This document shows positions 49,712 to 60,259 of a stretch of DNA of 64,000 nucleotides, one piece after another. The notes below the pieces were generated by a model that was given only the letters and a program-made list of their open reading frames with translations, did not search any database and was not told the DNA's origin. The number at the start of each line of letters is the position of its first letter. Within the stretch, counting starts at the first letter, position 1. Made by a program: the position numbers and the translations under genes. The stretch comes from Mariniblastus sp. GTDB lineage: Bacteria > Planctomycetota > Planctomycetia > Pirellulales > Pirellulaceae. The DNA is taken from NCBI GenBank assembly GCA_014237975.1, contig JABACA010000007.1, positions 1-64,000 on the forward strand, written 5' to 3'.

Positions 49712-50410
49712 TTGACCTCCAACTGGCAAAAACTAAATGATCGGGTGACTGCCTGCGAAGCATGCGACCGCCTGATAAGCCATTGTCGCCAGGTTGCTTG
49801 TCAGAAACGACGAGCCTACGCAGATCAAGATTACTGGGGCCGCCCGGTACCCAATTTTGGTTCCACCCGAGCATCGTTGCTGATCGTCGGCTTGGCACCA
49901 GGAGCTCATGGGGCAAATCGCACGGGCCGCATGTTCACCGGTGATCGAAGTGGGGATTGGCTGTTTCGTGCGCTTTGCAAGTCGGGCTTTGCCAATCAAC
50001 AGGAGTCAACATGCACCTCCGACGGATTGCGATTGTCTGATTGCGCGATTACAGCCGTCTGCCACTGTGCGCCACCGGACAACAGACCTACTGCGGACGA
50101 AATTCATCGTTGCCAGCCATTTCTTGACGAAACCATCAATCTGATTCGGCCACAAGTTTTCCTGGCATTGGGAGGTCTGGCTTGGAAATCGGTTGCCCGC
50201 TATGCCATCCATCAACAGTGGTTGGCGGGATCACAGCCTTCGTTTTCCCATGGTTCTGTTGTCGAGTTGAAGATTCCCCGCCGGCGAAAACGCTGTTGGC
50301 TGGTTGGCTCGTACCATCCCAGTCAGCAAAACACGTTTACCGGTCGTTTAACGGAACAAATGTTGGATGATGTATTCGTAAAGACCCGGAATTTGATACG
50401 CGATCCCTAG
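49712..50410 (+). CDS. Family 5-like uracil-DNA glycosylase (UDGb type)
   Basis: LLIVGLAPGAHGANRTGRMFTGDRSGDWL, CHCAPPDNRPTADEI, SYHPSQQNTFTGRLT; TTG start. Confidence 0.88.
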   Translation: MTSNWQKLNDRVTACEACDRLISHCRQVACQKRRAYADQDYWGRPVPNFGSTRASLLIVGLAPGAHGANRTGRMFTGDRSGDWLFRALCKSGFANQQESTCTSDGLRLSDCAITAVCHCAPPDNRPTADEIHRCQPFLDETINLIRPQVFLALGGLAWKSVARYAIHQQWLAGSQPSFSHGSVVELKIPRRRKRCWLVGSYHPSQQNTFTGRLTEQMLDDVFVKTRNLIRDP

Positions 50411-50596
50411 CTACATTCTCCAATCATCAATGGTTGATTGGTAGGGAAAGTTTCGCTGGACGAGCCAATTCCGAGACCGTTAACCGCTGTCACCGCCGCT
50501 GTCTTGTGGCCCGTCGTTCGAGTATGATGGTTAAGTTCGGGCACGCATTATCGCGATTAAAAAACACAATACTTTGTTTACACCAGGTAGAAGCTT

Positions 50597-52063
50597 ATGT
50601 CGGAAGAATTCAGACCGACAGAAAATCAAGATTTACGCCTGGATCCAGCGGCGTTGGCCGCATCCATCATTTCCTGGCTGGTGATTCTGGGAGTCGTGGC
50701 TTTCCTGTTCGTCTATGTACTGATCAGCCAACTGACTCCGCACGTCGAGGAAGGCGGGATTTCGGGGGCCGAGTTGATGAACGTCAACCTGATGGGCCGA
50801 ATTCTGATTGGCCAGTCCGAACTCGCTCCACAAGAAAAATCGAGCCTGGTCGGCCAACTTGGCCAATTCAATACGGGACCGGTAGAACAACGATACTGCT
50901 ATGCGATTTTTACGAATGAACTTGAATCGGCCACAATTGCCATCGAGAAACTGAAAGCAACCGATGCTAAGGTTGAGGAATTTAATTATGAATTATCCGC
51001 CGATCAAACTCGACTGCGGGAGATTATCGGTCAATTACTGCGAGAGTACGAATCCGGTCAGCTGGATTCCTCAATAATCCCCAAGGCCGATCGCGATTTC
51101 CTGACGTCTACCTTGGGTTGGTGCGGGGATTTGGCATTGGTTCCACCCGGAACGCCCAATAAAGCGAAGCGGCGCAGTGTGATGGGTAGAGCACAGAGTG
51201 CTTTATGGATCATGATAGGTGTCTTCGTTTTTGGTATTGGAATATTACTTTGCGGGTTTATCAGTCTGGCTGTAATCTTCTACCTGACGGTAACTGGTAA
51301 CATTCAATCTAAAATGCACGACCAGGCAAGACGTGGTTCCATCTATCTACAGACGTTTGCCATCTGGATGGTTCTGTTCGTGTTGCTCCAAATTCTATCG
51401 GGCCTGGCAGGCAGCTGGATTACCGATCCTTTGATCAAACAGCTGCTGATGCCGATGGCGTTTCTCTTGTCCCTAATCGTCCTGGCATGGCCCATGGTGT
51501 GGGGGATTTCGTTCCGGGAAGTTCGTGATGACATTGGTTTAAAGTTAGGAAATCCGTTCAAAGAAATAATGGCCGGCGTGATCGCTTACATGGCCTTGTT
51601 GCCGATCTTGTTGTGCGCCGCCGTGGTTTCCGTCATGTTGGCCGCCATTCTTTCTATGATGCAGACAACCAGTGAATTCGGTGGAGGGACCCAGGGTGGC
51701 CATCCGATTCAGGAGGACATTGCAACCGGCGATACCACGACGTGGCTGATCGTGTTCTTTACCGCCTGCATTGCCGCACCGATTATTGAAGAAACGATGT
51801 TTCGAGGTGTGTTTTATCGCCATCTACGAGATGCGACCCATGGTTGGCGTCGTTATCAGAGTGTTGGTTTTGCTGCCTTGGTGAACGGTCTGATTTTCGC
51901 AGCCATTCATCCCCAAGGGATCATTGGAATCCCCTTGTTGACCACATTGGCCGTCGGTTTTTCATTGACACGCCAGTGGCGAAGTTCGTTAGTCGCCCCG
52001 ATGGTCATGCATGCCATCAACAATGGATTGGTGATGTGTACATTGTTTTTGCTGCTGAGTTGA
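50597..52063 (+). CDS. CPBP family intramembrane metalloprotease
   Basis: EETMFRGVFYRHLRD, FAAIHPQGIIGIPLLTTLAVGFSLTRQWRSSLVAPMVMHAINN; several TM helices. Confidence 0.88.
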   Translation: MSEEFRPTENQDLRLDPAALAASIISWLVILGVVAFLFVYVLISQLTPHVEEGGISGAELMNVNLMGRILIGQSELAPQEKSSLVGQLGQFNTGPVEQRYCYAIFTNELESATIAIEKLKATDAKVEEFNYELSADQTRLREIIGQLLREYESGQLDSSIIPKADRDFLTSTLGWCGDLALVPPGTPNKAKRRSVMGRAQSALWIMIGVFVFGIGILLCGFISLAVIFYLTVTGNIQSKMHDQARRGSIYLQTFAIWMVLFVLLQILSGLAGSWITDPLIKQLLMPMAFLLSLIVLAWPMVWGISFREVRDDIGLKLGNPFKEIMAGVIAYMALLPILLCAAVVSVMLAAILSMMQTTSEFGGGTQGGHPIQEDIATGDTTTWLIVFFTACIAAPIIEETMFRGVFYRHLRDATHGWRRYQSVGFAALVNGLIFAAIHPQGIIGIPLLTTLAVGFSLTRQWRSSLVAPMVMHAINNGLVMCTLFLLLS

Positions 52064-52222
52064 TCCATCCGTATCGGTAGATTTTTTCGATCGGCGCCTT
52101 AAAATGTCATTCCCGAAACGGTTGCCCATTTCGAAAGCTCCGCGATTCCTCGCCGCCAGTTTCTCGTTTGCAATCCCAAACGTTATTTGATTAAAAATTC
52201 TACAGGCAGAAAAGAAATAGCT

Positions 52223-53464
52223 ATGGCCACGATTAACGAACACTACCTGAAACTCCAAGCGGGCTACCTTTTCCCGGAAATCGCCAGACGGGTATCCGAT
52301 TACTGCCAATCCAATCCCAATGCCCAAGTTATCAAAATGGGGATTGGCGATGTAACACAACCGTTACCAGCCGCCATTGTTTCGGCCATGCATACTGCCA
52401 TTGATGAAATGGCAACTGCCGAAACCTTTCGCGGCTACGGCCCCGAACAAGGACACTCATTTCTGCGCGACGCTATCCGTGACCACTGCTTTCGAAACCG
52501 GGGCATTGACATTGATTCTGACGAAATATTCGTCTCGGACGGGTCGAAATGCGATAGCGGTAATCTGCTCGACATTTTTGGAATAGAAAACAAAGTCGCG
52601 GTGCTGGATCCCGTCTACCCGGTTTATGTTGACACGAATGTGATGGTCGGTCGAACCGGCGCCGCCGACGCCAACGGACAGTATTCCGGACTGGTTTACC
52701 TACCTGTCAATGCAGAGAACGATTTTCAGCCGGCCCTGCCGAGCGAACCGGTCGATCTGATCTATCTTTGCTATCCCAATAACCCGACCGGTACGGTCGC
52801 CACCAAGGAGATGCTTAAGACTTGGGTCGATTATGCGAGAAAAAATCATTCCATCATCTTCTTTGACGCGGCTTACGAGGCGTTTGTTTCCGATCCCGAA
52901 ATCCCGCGTTCCATCTATGAAGTAGAGGGGGCCCAGGAAGTCGCGATCGAGCTGCGCAGTTTCAGTAAGAATGCGGGGTTCACCGGGATACGGTGTGCTT
53001 ACACGGTTGTACCGAAAAAATTGATGGGTTATCTGCCCGGCGGTTCGCCACAGGCCATTCATCCGCTCTGGAATCGGCGCCACGGCACCAAGTTCAATGG
53101 CGTTTCCTATCCGGTGCAACGGGGAGCGGCTGCTTCGTTTAGCCCTGAAGGCAAACAGCAAATCGAGGAACTCATTCGTTTTTACATGAACAATGCCCGC
53201 TTGCTGCGAGAGGGATTGATGGGGGCCGGGTTGCAGGTTTACGGCGGTCTGAATGCGCCGTATGTGTGGTTAAAAACACCCGGCGAGATATCGAGCTGGG
53301 ATTTTTTTGACCAACTACTTCACGAATCCCAGATTGTCGGCACTCCAGGCAGCGGGTTTGGCGCTTCCGGTGAAGGTTATTTTCGGCTAAGTGCCTTTAG
53401 TAACCTGGAAAACACCCAGGAAGCGATCCGGCGGATCGAAGCAAGCTTGGCCAGCAAAACCTAG
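52223..53464 (+). CDS. dapL: LL-diaminopimelate aminotransferase
   Basis: [70 protein letters not shown]. Confidence 0.93.
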   Translation: MATINEHYLKLQAGYLFPEIARRVSDYCQSNPNAQVIKMGIGDVTQPLPAAIVSAMHTAIDEMATAETFRGYGPEQGHSFLRDAIRDHCFRNRGIDIDSDEIFVSDGSKCDSGNLLDIFGIENKVAVLDPVYPVYVDTNVMVGRTGAADANGQYSGLVYLPVNAENDFQPALPSEPVDLIYLCYPNNPTGTVATKEMLKTWVDYARKNHSIIFFDAAYEAFVSDPEIPRSIYEVEGAQEVAIELRSFSKNAGFTGIRCAYTVVPKKLMGYLPGGSPQAIHPLWNRRHGTKFNGVSYPVQRGAAASFSPEGKQQIEELIRFYMNNARLLREGLMGAGLQVYGGLNAPYVWLKTPGEISSWDFFDQLLHESQIVGTPGSGFGASGEGYFRLSAFSNLENTQEAIRRIEASLASKT

Positions 53465-53499
53465 TATCATTGAAGAAAATCCCGTCCGGAACTCTCGTC

Positions 53500-53523
53500 T
53501 ATTGGGATGCCGAGATCCCAATA
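53500..53523. terminator. Perfect hairpin between convergent genes
   Basis: TATTGGGAT(GCCGAG)ATCCCAATA, 9-bp perfect stem between dapL(+) and the CDS ending at 53525(-); no T tract. Confidence 0.5.
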
Positions 53524-53524
53524 C

Positions 53525-53776
53525 TCATGCTCGGCCAGGTTTCATTAGCCGCATAATCAGCCAAAGGCCTACACCAAACGGAAGCAGAACTACCAATATT
53601 GAAAACAACGCCGCCAACCACCAACTTCTGTCAGGAGCACCTTCAATCAGATCCGTGACATTGGTCACTAAATTCATCGTGCCCCACATCATCAATAAGC
53701 CGGCTACAATCGAACCAGATATATAGTCGACAATTTTTCGCAACGCGTTTCTTTTTTTTGTATTACTGGTCGGCAT
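53525..53776 (-). CDS. Small two-TM membrane protein
   Basis: ISGSIVAGLLMMWGTMNLV and WWLAALFSILVVLLPFGVGLWLIM; ATG at 53776 overlaps the end of the upstream methyltransferase CDS. Confidence 0.6.
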   Translation of the reverse strand: MPTSNTKKRNALRKIVDYISGSIVAGLLMMWGTMNLVTNVTDLIEGAPDRSWWLAALFSILVVLLPFGVGLWLIMRLMKPGRA

Positions 53777-54497
53777 ATTTTTTTTCGGCAATCACAAATT
53801 GAAACAGTTGCAATTTAGGTTTATCTGGAAAAAGTGGTTTGGCAGTGACCGTGAAACCTGCCTGTTCAAGTTTGGCGTTAACATCCGGCCACAGAAACGT
53901 CAGATAGTACATGATAAAGGGGGGCCGAATCAACCAGTTGCGAACTCGCATTGCCCCATTAAACCCCCGCGCCAGCCAATACGTCGCTGAAAAACGGGAT
54001 GGCATTCGATGGGTGATAAAAGCAAACCGGCCGCCGACCGCCAAAACCTTATGTATTTCTGCAATAAAACGTTGCTCTTGGGTCGGCAATATATGGCCGA
54101 AGGCTCCAAAGGAAACGGCCAAATCAAACGTTGCCCCAAACGGCATATTAAACACATTGCCACGAACCAATTCAAACGGGCAAGTGGTACCTGTCAAATT
54201 CTCTGCCGCCTGATTCAACATTCCCTGACTCATGTCGATTCCCACCAACTGGTCCTGGCAAAGCGGCGCCAATGCTTGCATGGCGGCGCCCGTACCACAA
54301 CAAACATCCAAGATCGTATTGAATTGAGAGGGACCACACTGCTCGACCAGTCGCTGCTTGAATGCTGCAAAAAAAGGATTGCCTGTCCGAAATGGCGTGT
54401 GGTCAAATTTGGGTCCCAGTAAATCGTACCCTCGCTCGGTCGATGACAGTGCCTGCTGGGCCAATTCGAAAAAGGTTGGTCCTTGCGGGTGAAACAT
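53763..54497 (-). CDS. Class I SAM-dependent methyltransferase
   Basis: FNTILDVCCGTGAAMQALAPLCQDQLVGIDMSQGMLNQAAENL. Confidence 0.88.
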   Translation of the reverse strand: MFHPQGPTFFELAQQALSSTERGYDLLGPKFDHTPFRTGNPFFAAFKQRLVEQCGPSQFNTILDVCCGTGAAMQALAPLCQDQLVGIDMSQGMLNQAAENLTGTTCPFELVRGNVFNMPFGATFDLAVSFGAFGHILPTQEQRFIAEIHKVLAVGGRFAFITHRMPSRFSATYWLARGFNGAMRVRNWLIRPPFIMYYLTFLWPDVNAKLEQAGFTVTAKPLFPDKPKLQLFQFVIAEKKYADQ

Positions 54498-54606
54498 AAG
54501 TTGCTCTACCAGACGTTAATTGAAAGCCGACCTGGACAAAACGGCTGGATGAAGCCGGTAGTCCCGATCCTTGGCAAACGGGCCATCCCAAGACGGCTTG
54601 CGCCGC

Positions 54607-56520
54607 CTACTGGATTTCATCGATTACCTGTCGAGCGTGCAATCCTACCGCGGCCGCCAGTGCCAAAGCGGTCACCACTTGAACCAGCGCACCCAATAGA
54701 CTGAACAAGATCGATGGTAAGTAAAGGATGAACGTACCGAGCAGAAAAACACCGAGCAACACCAAAACCGTTTGATACAGTTTTAACCACCGCGAATGCT
54801 GACGTGAAATTGTCTTCAGAATATCGGGTGAAACGATGTTCACAACGGACTCATTGAACAAGGCGCTCACCAAGCAGATGGGCATAATCAGGAAAACCGA
54901 AATGGGAACCAACAGCAGCAACCCAATCATGCTGCCGGTCATGAAATACAGGACGTTACCCAGAAAGAAACCTGGCAAGGCCCCGGCCCAGAAACTGACG
55001 GCCGTAAAGGCGAACGATCCGAACCACTCAGAGAACCCCAACTCGGGCCATTGATCCACCTTCGCGTCGCCCTCCGCCGAATCGCGAAATAACACAGAAA
55101 ACGTGATTGAAAACAGCACCGCACTGGGCAACCAGAAAAGGCAACCTAAAAACCCAGTCGTTATCAGGCCCAGAATACTCCGCTCCTCACCTCTTTCTTC
55201 GTCACCCCAAGCCACATCAAACGAATCAAAAAATGAGTAGCCAATCGCGAACATGACAACGCTGATCAGTGCCCGGACCGACAACTGCGGACTCCGAAAA
55301 ACCGTTTTCATCCATTCCAAAAGCTGCTTTAACTGGCTCTCTTTACCATATTGTTCCATTGAAGGCGGCGATTCTGACTCGTCATTGCCGCTGCCCGAGT
55401 CCGCCTCCGGTTCCTCCCTCCAGCGAACCGATGGGTCCTTTTGAGAACCTGATTGGCCTGCAGGAACGGTGCGGGAACTCACGACGGGGCCAGGTCCGGT
55501 TACCGTTCTGTTGTGGGTTGGTTCCGGTTCTGGCTCCAACGGCAGATCCTGCAAACGCAATTCATCTTCATCGTCCAACGCATGAGATTGCATCTCGGAA
55601 ACATCTTCTTCCGGGTCCTGGGGCCCATCGTCAAGGATTTCCAAATCCACAATCTCGTCATCCTCGATCGAGAGCGGTTTTAAAAGATCTTGTTCTACCG
55701 GTTCCATGCCGTAACCGGGCTTAATCCCGTAATCCGCATCCGGGCGTTCAACGGGTTCCTCCAATTCCAACTCATCCTTCACGTCCGGCTCCTGTGCAGG
55801 TGCCGACCAGGGAGTCTTGGGTTTTGGTTTGTTGAACGGCTGACTTACCTGTACACCAGAAAAACAAATTGGACATTCGACAGTACTGCCAACCTGCCCC
55901 AAGTTGACGTGGATACGCGTGTCACAAACCGGGCATTTCAGACCGAAAACCTGATCGGAATCACCATCCATTTCCAAACCATCAATCTTGATGGGCGCAT
56001 CATTGTCCACCACGAATGGATCCTGTCCCTGACCGGGTGCCACGTCTTCCTCAAGGGGCTCCAACTTCAGGTCAAATTCATCACTGACCTGCTCCCCTTC
56101 GACCTCTTCGGGGGGTGCCGCTTTGGCTGAGTTCGAGACCCGTTCGACACTTTGCTGATCGTCCTCAACGAAAAGTTCATCCCCGTCAGCCAGTTCGATC
56201 GAACCCGTCTCTCGATTGGCATCTTCGGCATCGGCCTCTGGATCGATTACCTCCAAATCAACTGGCAGTTCAAATTCATCACTGACCTGTTCGGCTGGTG
56301 GTTTATCGGAAGGGTCGTTTTGGTCGCCAACAGGTTCATCGAACAGATCCTCAAAACCGACTCCCGACGCCAATGCTCCAGGCACGAGTAACGACGTTTC
56401 ACAGTCGGGACACGGAATCCGCTGGCCGGCAGATTCAGAAGAAACTCTGACACTACCCAGGCATTGGGGGCATTCAAAAACAATAGGTTCGTTAGGGGTC
56501 AAATTATCTCTCAACCTCAA
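54607..56520 (-). CDS. Large membrane protein with two zinc ribbons, acidic low-complexity linker and C-terminal TM domain
   Basis: FECPQCLGSVRVSSESAGQRIPCPDCETSLLVP and FGLKCPVCDTRIHVNLGQVGSTVECPICFSGVQVS; acidic repeats; several C-terminal TM helices. Confidence 0.8.
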   Translation of the reverse strand: MRLRDNLTPNEPIVFECPQCLGSVRVSSESAGQRIPCPDCETSLLVPGALASGVGFEDLFDEPVGDQNDPSDKPPAEQVSDEFELPVDLEVIDPEADAEDANRETGSIELADGDELFVEDDQQSVERVSNSAKAAPPEEVEGEQVSDEFDLKLEPLEEDVAPGQGQDPFVVDNDAPIKIDGLEMDGDSDQVFGLKCPVCDTRIHVNLGQVGSTVECPICFSGVQVSQPFNKPKPKTPWSAPAQEPDVKDELELEEPVERPDADYGIKPGYGMEPVEQDLLKPLSIEDDEIVDLEILDDGPQDPEEDVSEMQSHALDDEDELRLQDLPLEPEPEPTHNRTVTGPGPVVSSRTVPAGQSGSQKDPSVRWREEPEADSGSGNDESESPPSMEQYGKESQLKQLLEWMKTVFRSPQLSVRALISVVMFAIGYSFFDSFDVAWGDEERGEERSILGLITTGFLGCLFWLPSAVLFSITFSVLFRDSAEGDAKVDQWPELGFSEWFGSFAFTAVSFWAGALPGFFLGNVLYFMTGSMIGLLLLVPISVFLIMPICLVSALFNESVVNIVSPDILKTISRQHSRWLKLYQTVLVLLGVFLLGTFILYLPSILFSLLGALVQVVTALALAAAVGLHARQVIDEIQ

Positions 56521-56784
56521 ATTTCTCTATTTCGACAGTCCACCCAGCTGACTGGCCATCTGCCTGATTGGTCACTATTTAATTTTGATTTAATTCTCAA
56601 CAAACCTCAATCACTCAAACTCTAATTCAAAATCATTTTCCAGCATTATCGAGTTCTTGTTTTGAGATTGTCGGTTCCAACAGGGGTGATATGATGACGG
56701 AATGAGATTATCCGGTGGTGCAACCTGTAAAGACGCGTGTTTTTTATTGGTTTCATTCTCCACCTAGGCGAGGCGAGTATTTTC

Positions 56785-58782
56785 ATGAAGCTGATCCGTG
56801 TAGCTGCTGGAGTTCTCAACCAGACCCCGATGGACTGGTATCGCAATCGCTCGAATATTCTCTCGGCCTTTCAGCAGGCGCGTGAACAGTCTGTTTCGAT
56901 TCTCTGCTTGCCAGAATTGTCTGTCACCGGGTACGGATGTGAGGACGCTTTCCATTCGCCAGGTCTTCACAAAACGGCGCTCGAATTCCTTCAGTCCATT
57001 GTTGCGGAATCCCGTCAACTGGTGGCCTGCGTCGGATTGCCAGTCATGTATGCCGGAGGTGTTTTCAACACGGTTTGCCTGATGGTCGATGGTCATATCG
57101 CCGGTTTCGTACCCAAACAGCACCTGGCCGGTGATGGCATTCACTATGAACCCCGCTGGTTTAAACCCTGGCCCGAAGGTGTACGAGGTGAACTTGAGAT
57201 TGGAGGTATCGACTATCCCATTGGTGACCTGCTGTTTGATATTGGAGGAGTCCGAATCGGTTTCGAAATATGTGAAGACGCTTGGGTCGGCTCCCGTCCA
57301 GGCGCCAAACATACAGCCCGCGGAGCAGATATCATCCTGAACCCCAGTGCCAGTCATTTTGCGTTTGGCAAGCACGATGTGCGACGTGGTTTTGTTAGCG
57401 AAGGGAGTCGCGCATTCAAAGTAACCTATGTGTATTCCAACCTGTTAGGTAATGAAGCGGGCAGGGCAATCTATGACGGCGACAGCATGATTGCTACCAA
57501 TGGCAAGTTACTGGTCACGGGTCCTCGGATGAGTTTCGAGTACAGCCACATTACCATGCATCAGATCGACGTTGATACTACCCGGATGAGTCGTGCACGT
57601 ACGGGCAGTTTTGAACCAGACGTTGATGGTGATGAATCTGATATCGTCGAAATTGACTTTGATTATCCGCAAGACGAGCTGTTGCCCAACGAAGACCGGA
57701 GCGACGGCTGGGAAGACGGTCCGGATGTCAAATTCGAGGAATTTACACGTTGTGAATGCCTGGGGCTGATCGATTACTTGGTGAAGAGCGGTTCCAAAGG
57801 ATTTGTCGTTTCGCTTAGCGGCGGTGCCGATTCAGCAGCTGCTACCGTGCTGGTCTCGCTGGCGTTTCAATTTGCAGCTGCCGAATTGGGGCTGGAACAG
57901 TTGTGCCGTCGTCTGGGCCTCAGCGACGAGTCCATTCCCGATGTCTCCAGCCTGATTCGTCGCATGCTGACAACCGTTTATCAAAGTACTTGCCACAGTT
58001 CCGAAACAACCCGATCGGCGGCAGCCGACGTCGCCGCTGGTGTTCATTCCAAGCATCTGGAACTGGATGTTGACAGCCAGGTCAATCAGTACAGCAAACT
58101 GGTTGCTGATGCTTTGGGAATTAAACTCAATTGGCAAGACCACGATATTACTTTACAAAATATTCAAGCTCGGACGCGGGCACCAAGCGTTTGGATGATT
58201 GCCAACCTCCATGATGCGTTGCTGTTGTCAACCAGTAATCGCAGCGAGTCAGCGGTAGGTTACGCGACGATGGATGGAGACACATCCGGCGGCCTGAGCC
58301 CGTTGGCTGGAATCGACAAGGCCTTTCTCCGCAAGTGGCTGGTATGGATGGAAACCACCGGACCCCAGGGCGTCGGTCCCATCCCCCAGTTAAGCAGCGT
58401 CAATCAGCAGCAACCTACCGCCGAGTTACGCCCCCCCAGCGAACGGCAAACGGATGAAGGTGATCTGATGCCTTACGAAATTCTCGATTACATCGAACGA
58501 CTGGCCGTCCGTGACAAGATGATGCCGGTCGATGTATTTGAACACTTAAGAACTGATTTTGGTGATTACCCGTTGCCACAATTGGCCGCCTGGATCCATA
58601 AATTTTTTCGGCTATGGTGCCAGAACCAATGGAAACGGGAACGTTACGCACCCAGTTTTCATTTGGACGACGAGAATCTGGACCCCAAGACCTGGTGCCG
58701 ATTTCCAATTTTGTCGGGCGGCTATCGATATGAATTGGAGCAACTGGACGCCCATGTTAAGTCGCTCGGGATCAACGGTTGA
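56785..58782 (+). CDS. nadE: Glutamine-hydrolysing NAD+ synthase
   Basis: N-terminal nitrilase-type domain LCLPELSVTGYGCED, FEICEDAW; C-terminal VVSLSGGADSAAATVLVSLA and LLLSTSNRSESAVGYATMDGDTSGGLSPL; ATG at 56785. Confidence 0.95.
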   Translation: MKLIRVAAGVLNQTPMDWYRNRSNILSAFQQAREQSVSILCLPELSVTGYGCEDAFHSPGLHKTALEFLQSIVAESRQLVACVGLPVMYAGGVFNTVCLMVDGHIAGFVPKQHLAGDGIHYEPRWFKPWPEGVRGELEIGGIDYPIGDLLFDIGGVRIGFEICEDAWVGSRPGAKHTARGADIILNPSASHFAFGKHDVRRGFVSEGSRAFKVTYVYSNLLGNEAGRAIYDGDSMIATNGKLLVTGPRMSFEYSHITMHQIDVDTTRMSRARTGSFEPDVDGDESDIVEIDFDYPQDELLPNEDRSDGWEDGPDVKFEEFTRCECLGLIDYLVKSGSKGFVVSLSGGADSAAATVLVSLAFQFAAAELGLEQLCRRLGLSDESIPDVSSLIRRMLTTVYQSTCHSSETTRSAAADVAAGVHSKHLELDVDSQVNQYSKLVADALGIKLNWQDHDITLQNIQARTRAPSVWMIANLHDALLLSTSNRSESAVGYATMDGDTSGGLSPLAGIDKAFLRKWLVWMETTGPQGVGPIPQLSSVNQQQPTAELRPPSERQTDEGDLMPYEILDYIERLAVRDKMMPVDVFEHLRTDFGDYPLPQLAAWIHKFFRLWCQNQWKRERYAPSFHLDDENLDPKTWCRFPILSGGYRYELEQLDAHVKSLGING

Positions 58783-58784
58783 AC

Positions 58785-59759
58785 ATGGACGGAAATGATC
58801 TTCAAGTGATCTCGACCCTTCGCCAGCGGGCGGCCAGCCACCCCCAACGCATCGTTCTTCCCGAAGGTCAGGATACCAGGGTTCTCAATGCGGCCAATCT
58901 ATTGGCCGAACGGGGCTGGTGTACTCCCGTGGTTTGCGATCCCGATCCCGCCATTCCGCTCCACAGGATGGTCCAGACTATTTCTGTCAGCGACCCCGAA
59001 TTGATGGACCGCGCGGCGCTGCAGCTGGTGGAAAACCGCAAGAACAAGGGGGTGGACTACGAAACATCGGTTGAAATGATCAAGAATCCTTTGCTCTTTG
59101 CGGCGTTACTGGTCCGAACAGGTTTTGTGAATGGATCGGTTGCCGGCAGTTTGGCCGCAACAGCCAGCGTGATTCGAGCTGGCTTGTACGGCATTGGTAC
59201 GCCCCCGGGCAGAAAATTGGTTTCCAGCTTTTTCCTGATGCAATTGCCGGACCGGGCAGTGACTTATGCCGATTGTGGCGTGGTGCCCGATCCCAGCGAT
59301 CAGGAACTGGCCGAGATCGCCGTTGCGGCTGCCAATAATCACGCTCTGTTAACCGGAGAAATTCCCAAAGTTGCCATGCTTTCCTTTTCGACGCGAGGAA
59401 GTGCCAACCACCATCATATCGACAAGGTGGTCAGCGCCACAGAAATCGCACGTTCCCTGGCACCCGAAATCGAAATCGACGGAGAACTTCAATTCGACGC
59501 AGCGTGGGTTCCACAGGTTGCCGCCCGTAAGGCACCCGATTCCAAGGTTGCCGGGCAGGCTAACGTTTTCATCTTTCCCGACCTCGCATCGGGTAACATC
59601 GCCTACAAGATCACCGAACGATTGGCCGGTGCTCAAGCGCTAGGGCCGTTGGTTCAAGGGCTTCGCCAACCATGCATGGATCTATCAAGAGGATGCTCCG
59701 TCCAGGACATCGCCGACGTTGCGGTAATCGCTTCCGTGATGGCAACAGGGAACCGTTGA
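58785..59759 (+). CDS. Phosphate acetyl/butyryltransferase family protein
   Basis: RIVLPEGQDTRVLNAANLL, SFSTRGSANHHHIDKVVSATEIA, DGELQFDAAWVPQVAARKAPDSKVAGQANVFIFPDLASGNIAYKI. Confidence 0.9.
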   Translation: MDGNDLQVISTLRQRAASHPQRIVLPEGQDTRVLNAANLLAERGWCTPVVCDPDPAIPLHRMVQTISVSDPELMDRAALQLVENRKNKGVDYETSVEMIKNPLLFAALLVRTGFVNGSVAGSLAATASVIRAGLYGIGTPPGRKLVSSFFLMQLPDRAVTYADCGVVPDPSDQELAEIAVAAANNHALLTGEIPKVAMLSFSTRGSANHHHIDKVVSATEIARSLAPEIEIDGELQFDAAWVPQVAARKAPDSKVAGQANVFIFPDLASGNIAYKITERLAGAQALGPLVQGLRQPCMDLSRGCSVQDIADVAVIASVMATGNR

Positions 59760-59760
59760 T

Positions 59761-60177
59761 ATGATCCATTTGCCGATTGTCGATGATTGTCACGGTTGCG
59801 GCGTCTGTTGCTTGCAAATGGGCTTTCCCACATTTATGTTGCCCGCCAAACCGTTGACCGAAGTTGAAATTGACGCAGACCCGGAACTCCGGCAGAGGGC
59901 AAAAGACCCTGACATTCGACGCCATTTGTTGGACGGCCACCCCGGTGAATCTTTCTGGCACGATCTACCTCAACACCTGCGGCTGGAATTGGAAGAATTT
60001 TGGGAAGTTCATGATGGGAAAACGGATTCACTCAACGGTCCCTGCATCTGGCTCGACCTGGTCACGCGGCAATGCAAACACCATGAATACCGGCCTCACG
60101 TCTGTCGCGACTTCGATGTTGGCAGTATCGAATGTCAGGAGTGGCGAGAACACTACCGGGATCGAATTAAGCCTTGA
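59761..60177 (+). CDS. YkgJ-type cysteine cluster (zinc/iron-chelating) protein
   Basis: DDCHGCGVCCLQMGFP ... CIWLDLVTRQCKHHEYRPHVCRDFDVGSIEC. Confidence 0.88.
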   Translation: MIHLPIVDDCHGCGVCCLQMGFPTFMLPAKPLTEVEIDADPELRQRAKDPDIRRHLLDGHPGESFWHDLPQHLRLELEEFWEVHDGKTDSLNGPCIWLDLVTRQCKHHEYRPHVCRDFDVGSIECQEWREHYRDRIKP

Positions 60178-60259
60178 TCCAAAGAACTCATCCAAGTCAG
60201 CAGAATTGGCTGGAGCGGTTCGCCAGGCGCCGGTTGGCCAGGTCTCCGCGAACCTTGAC

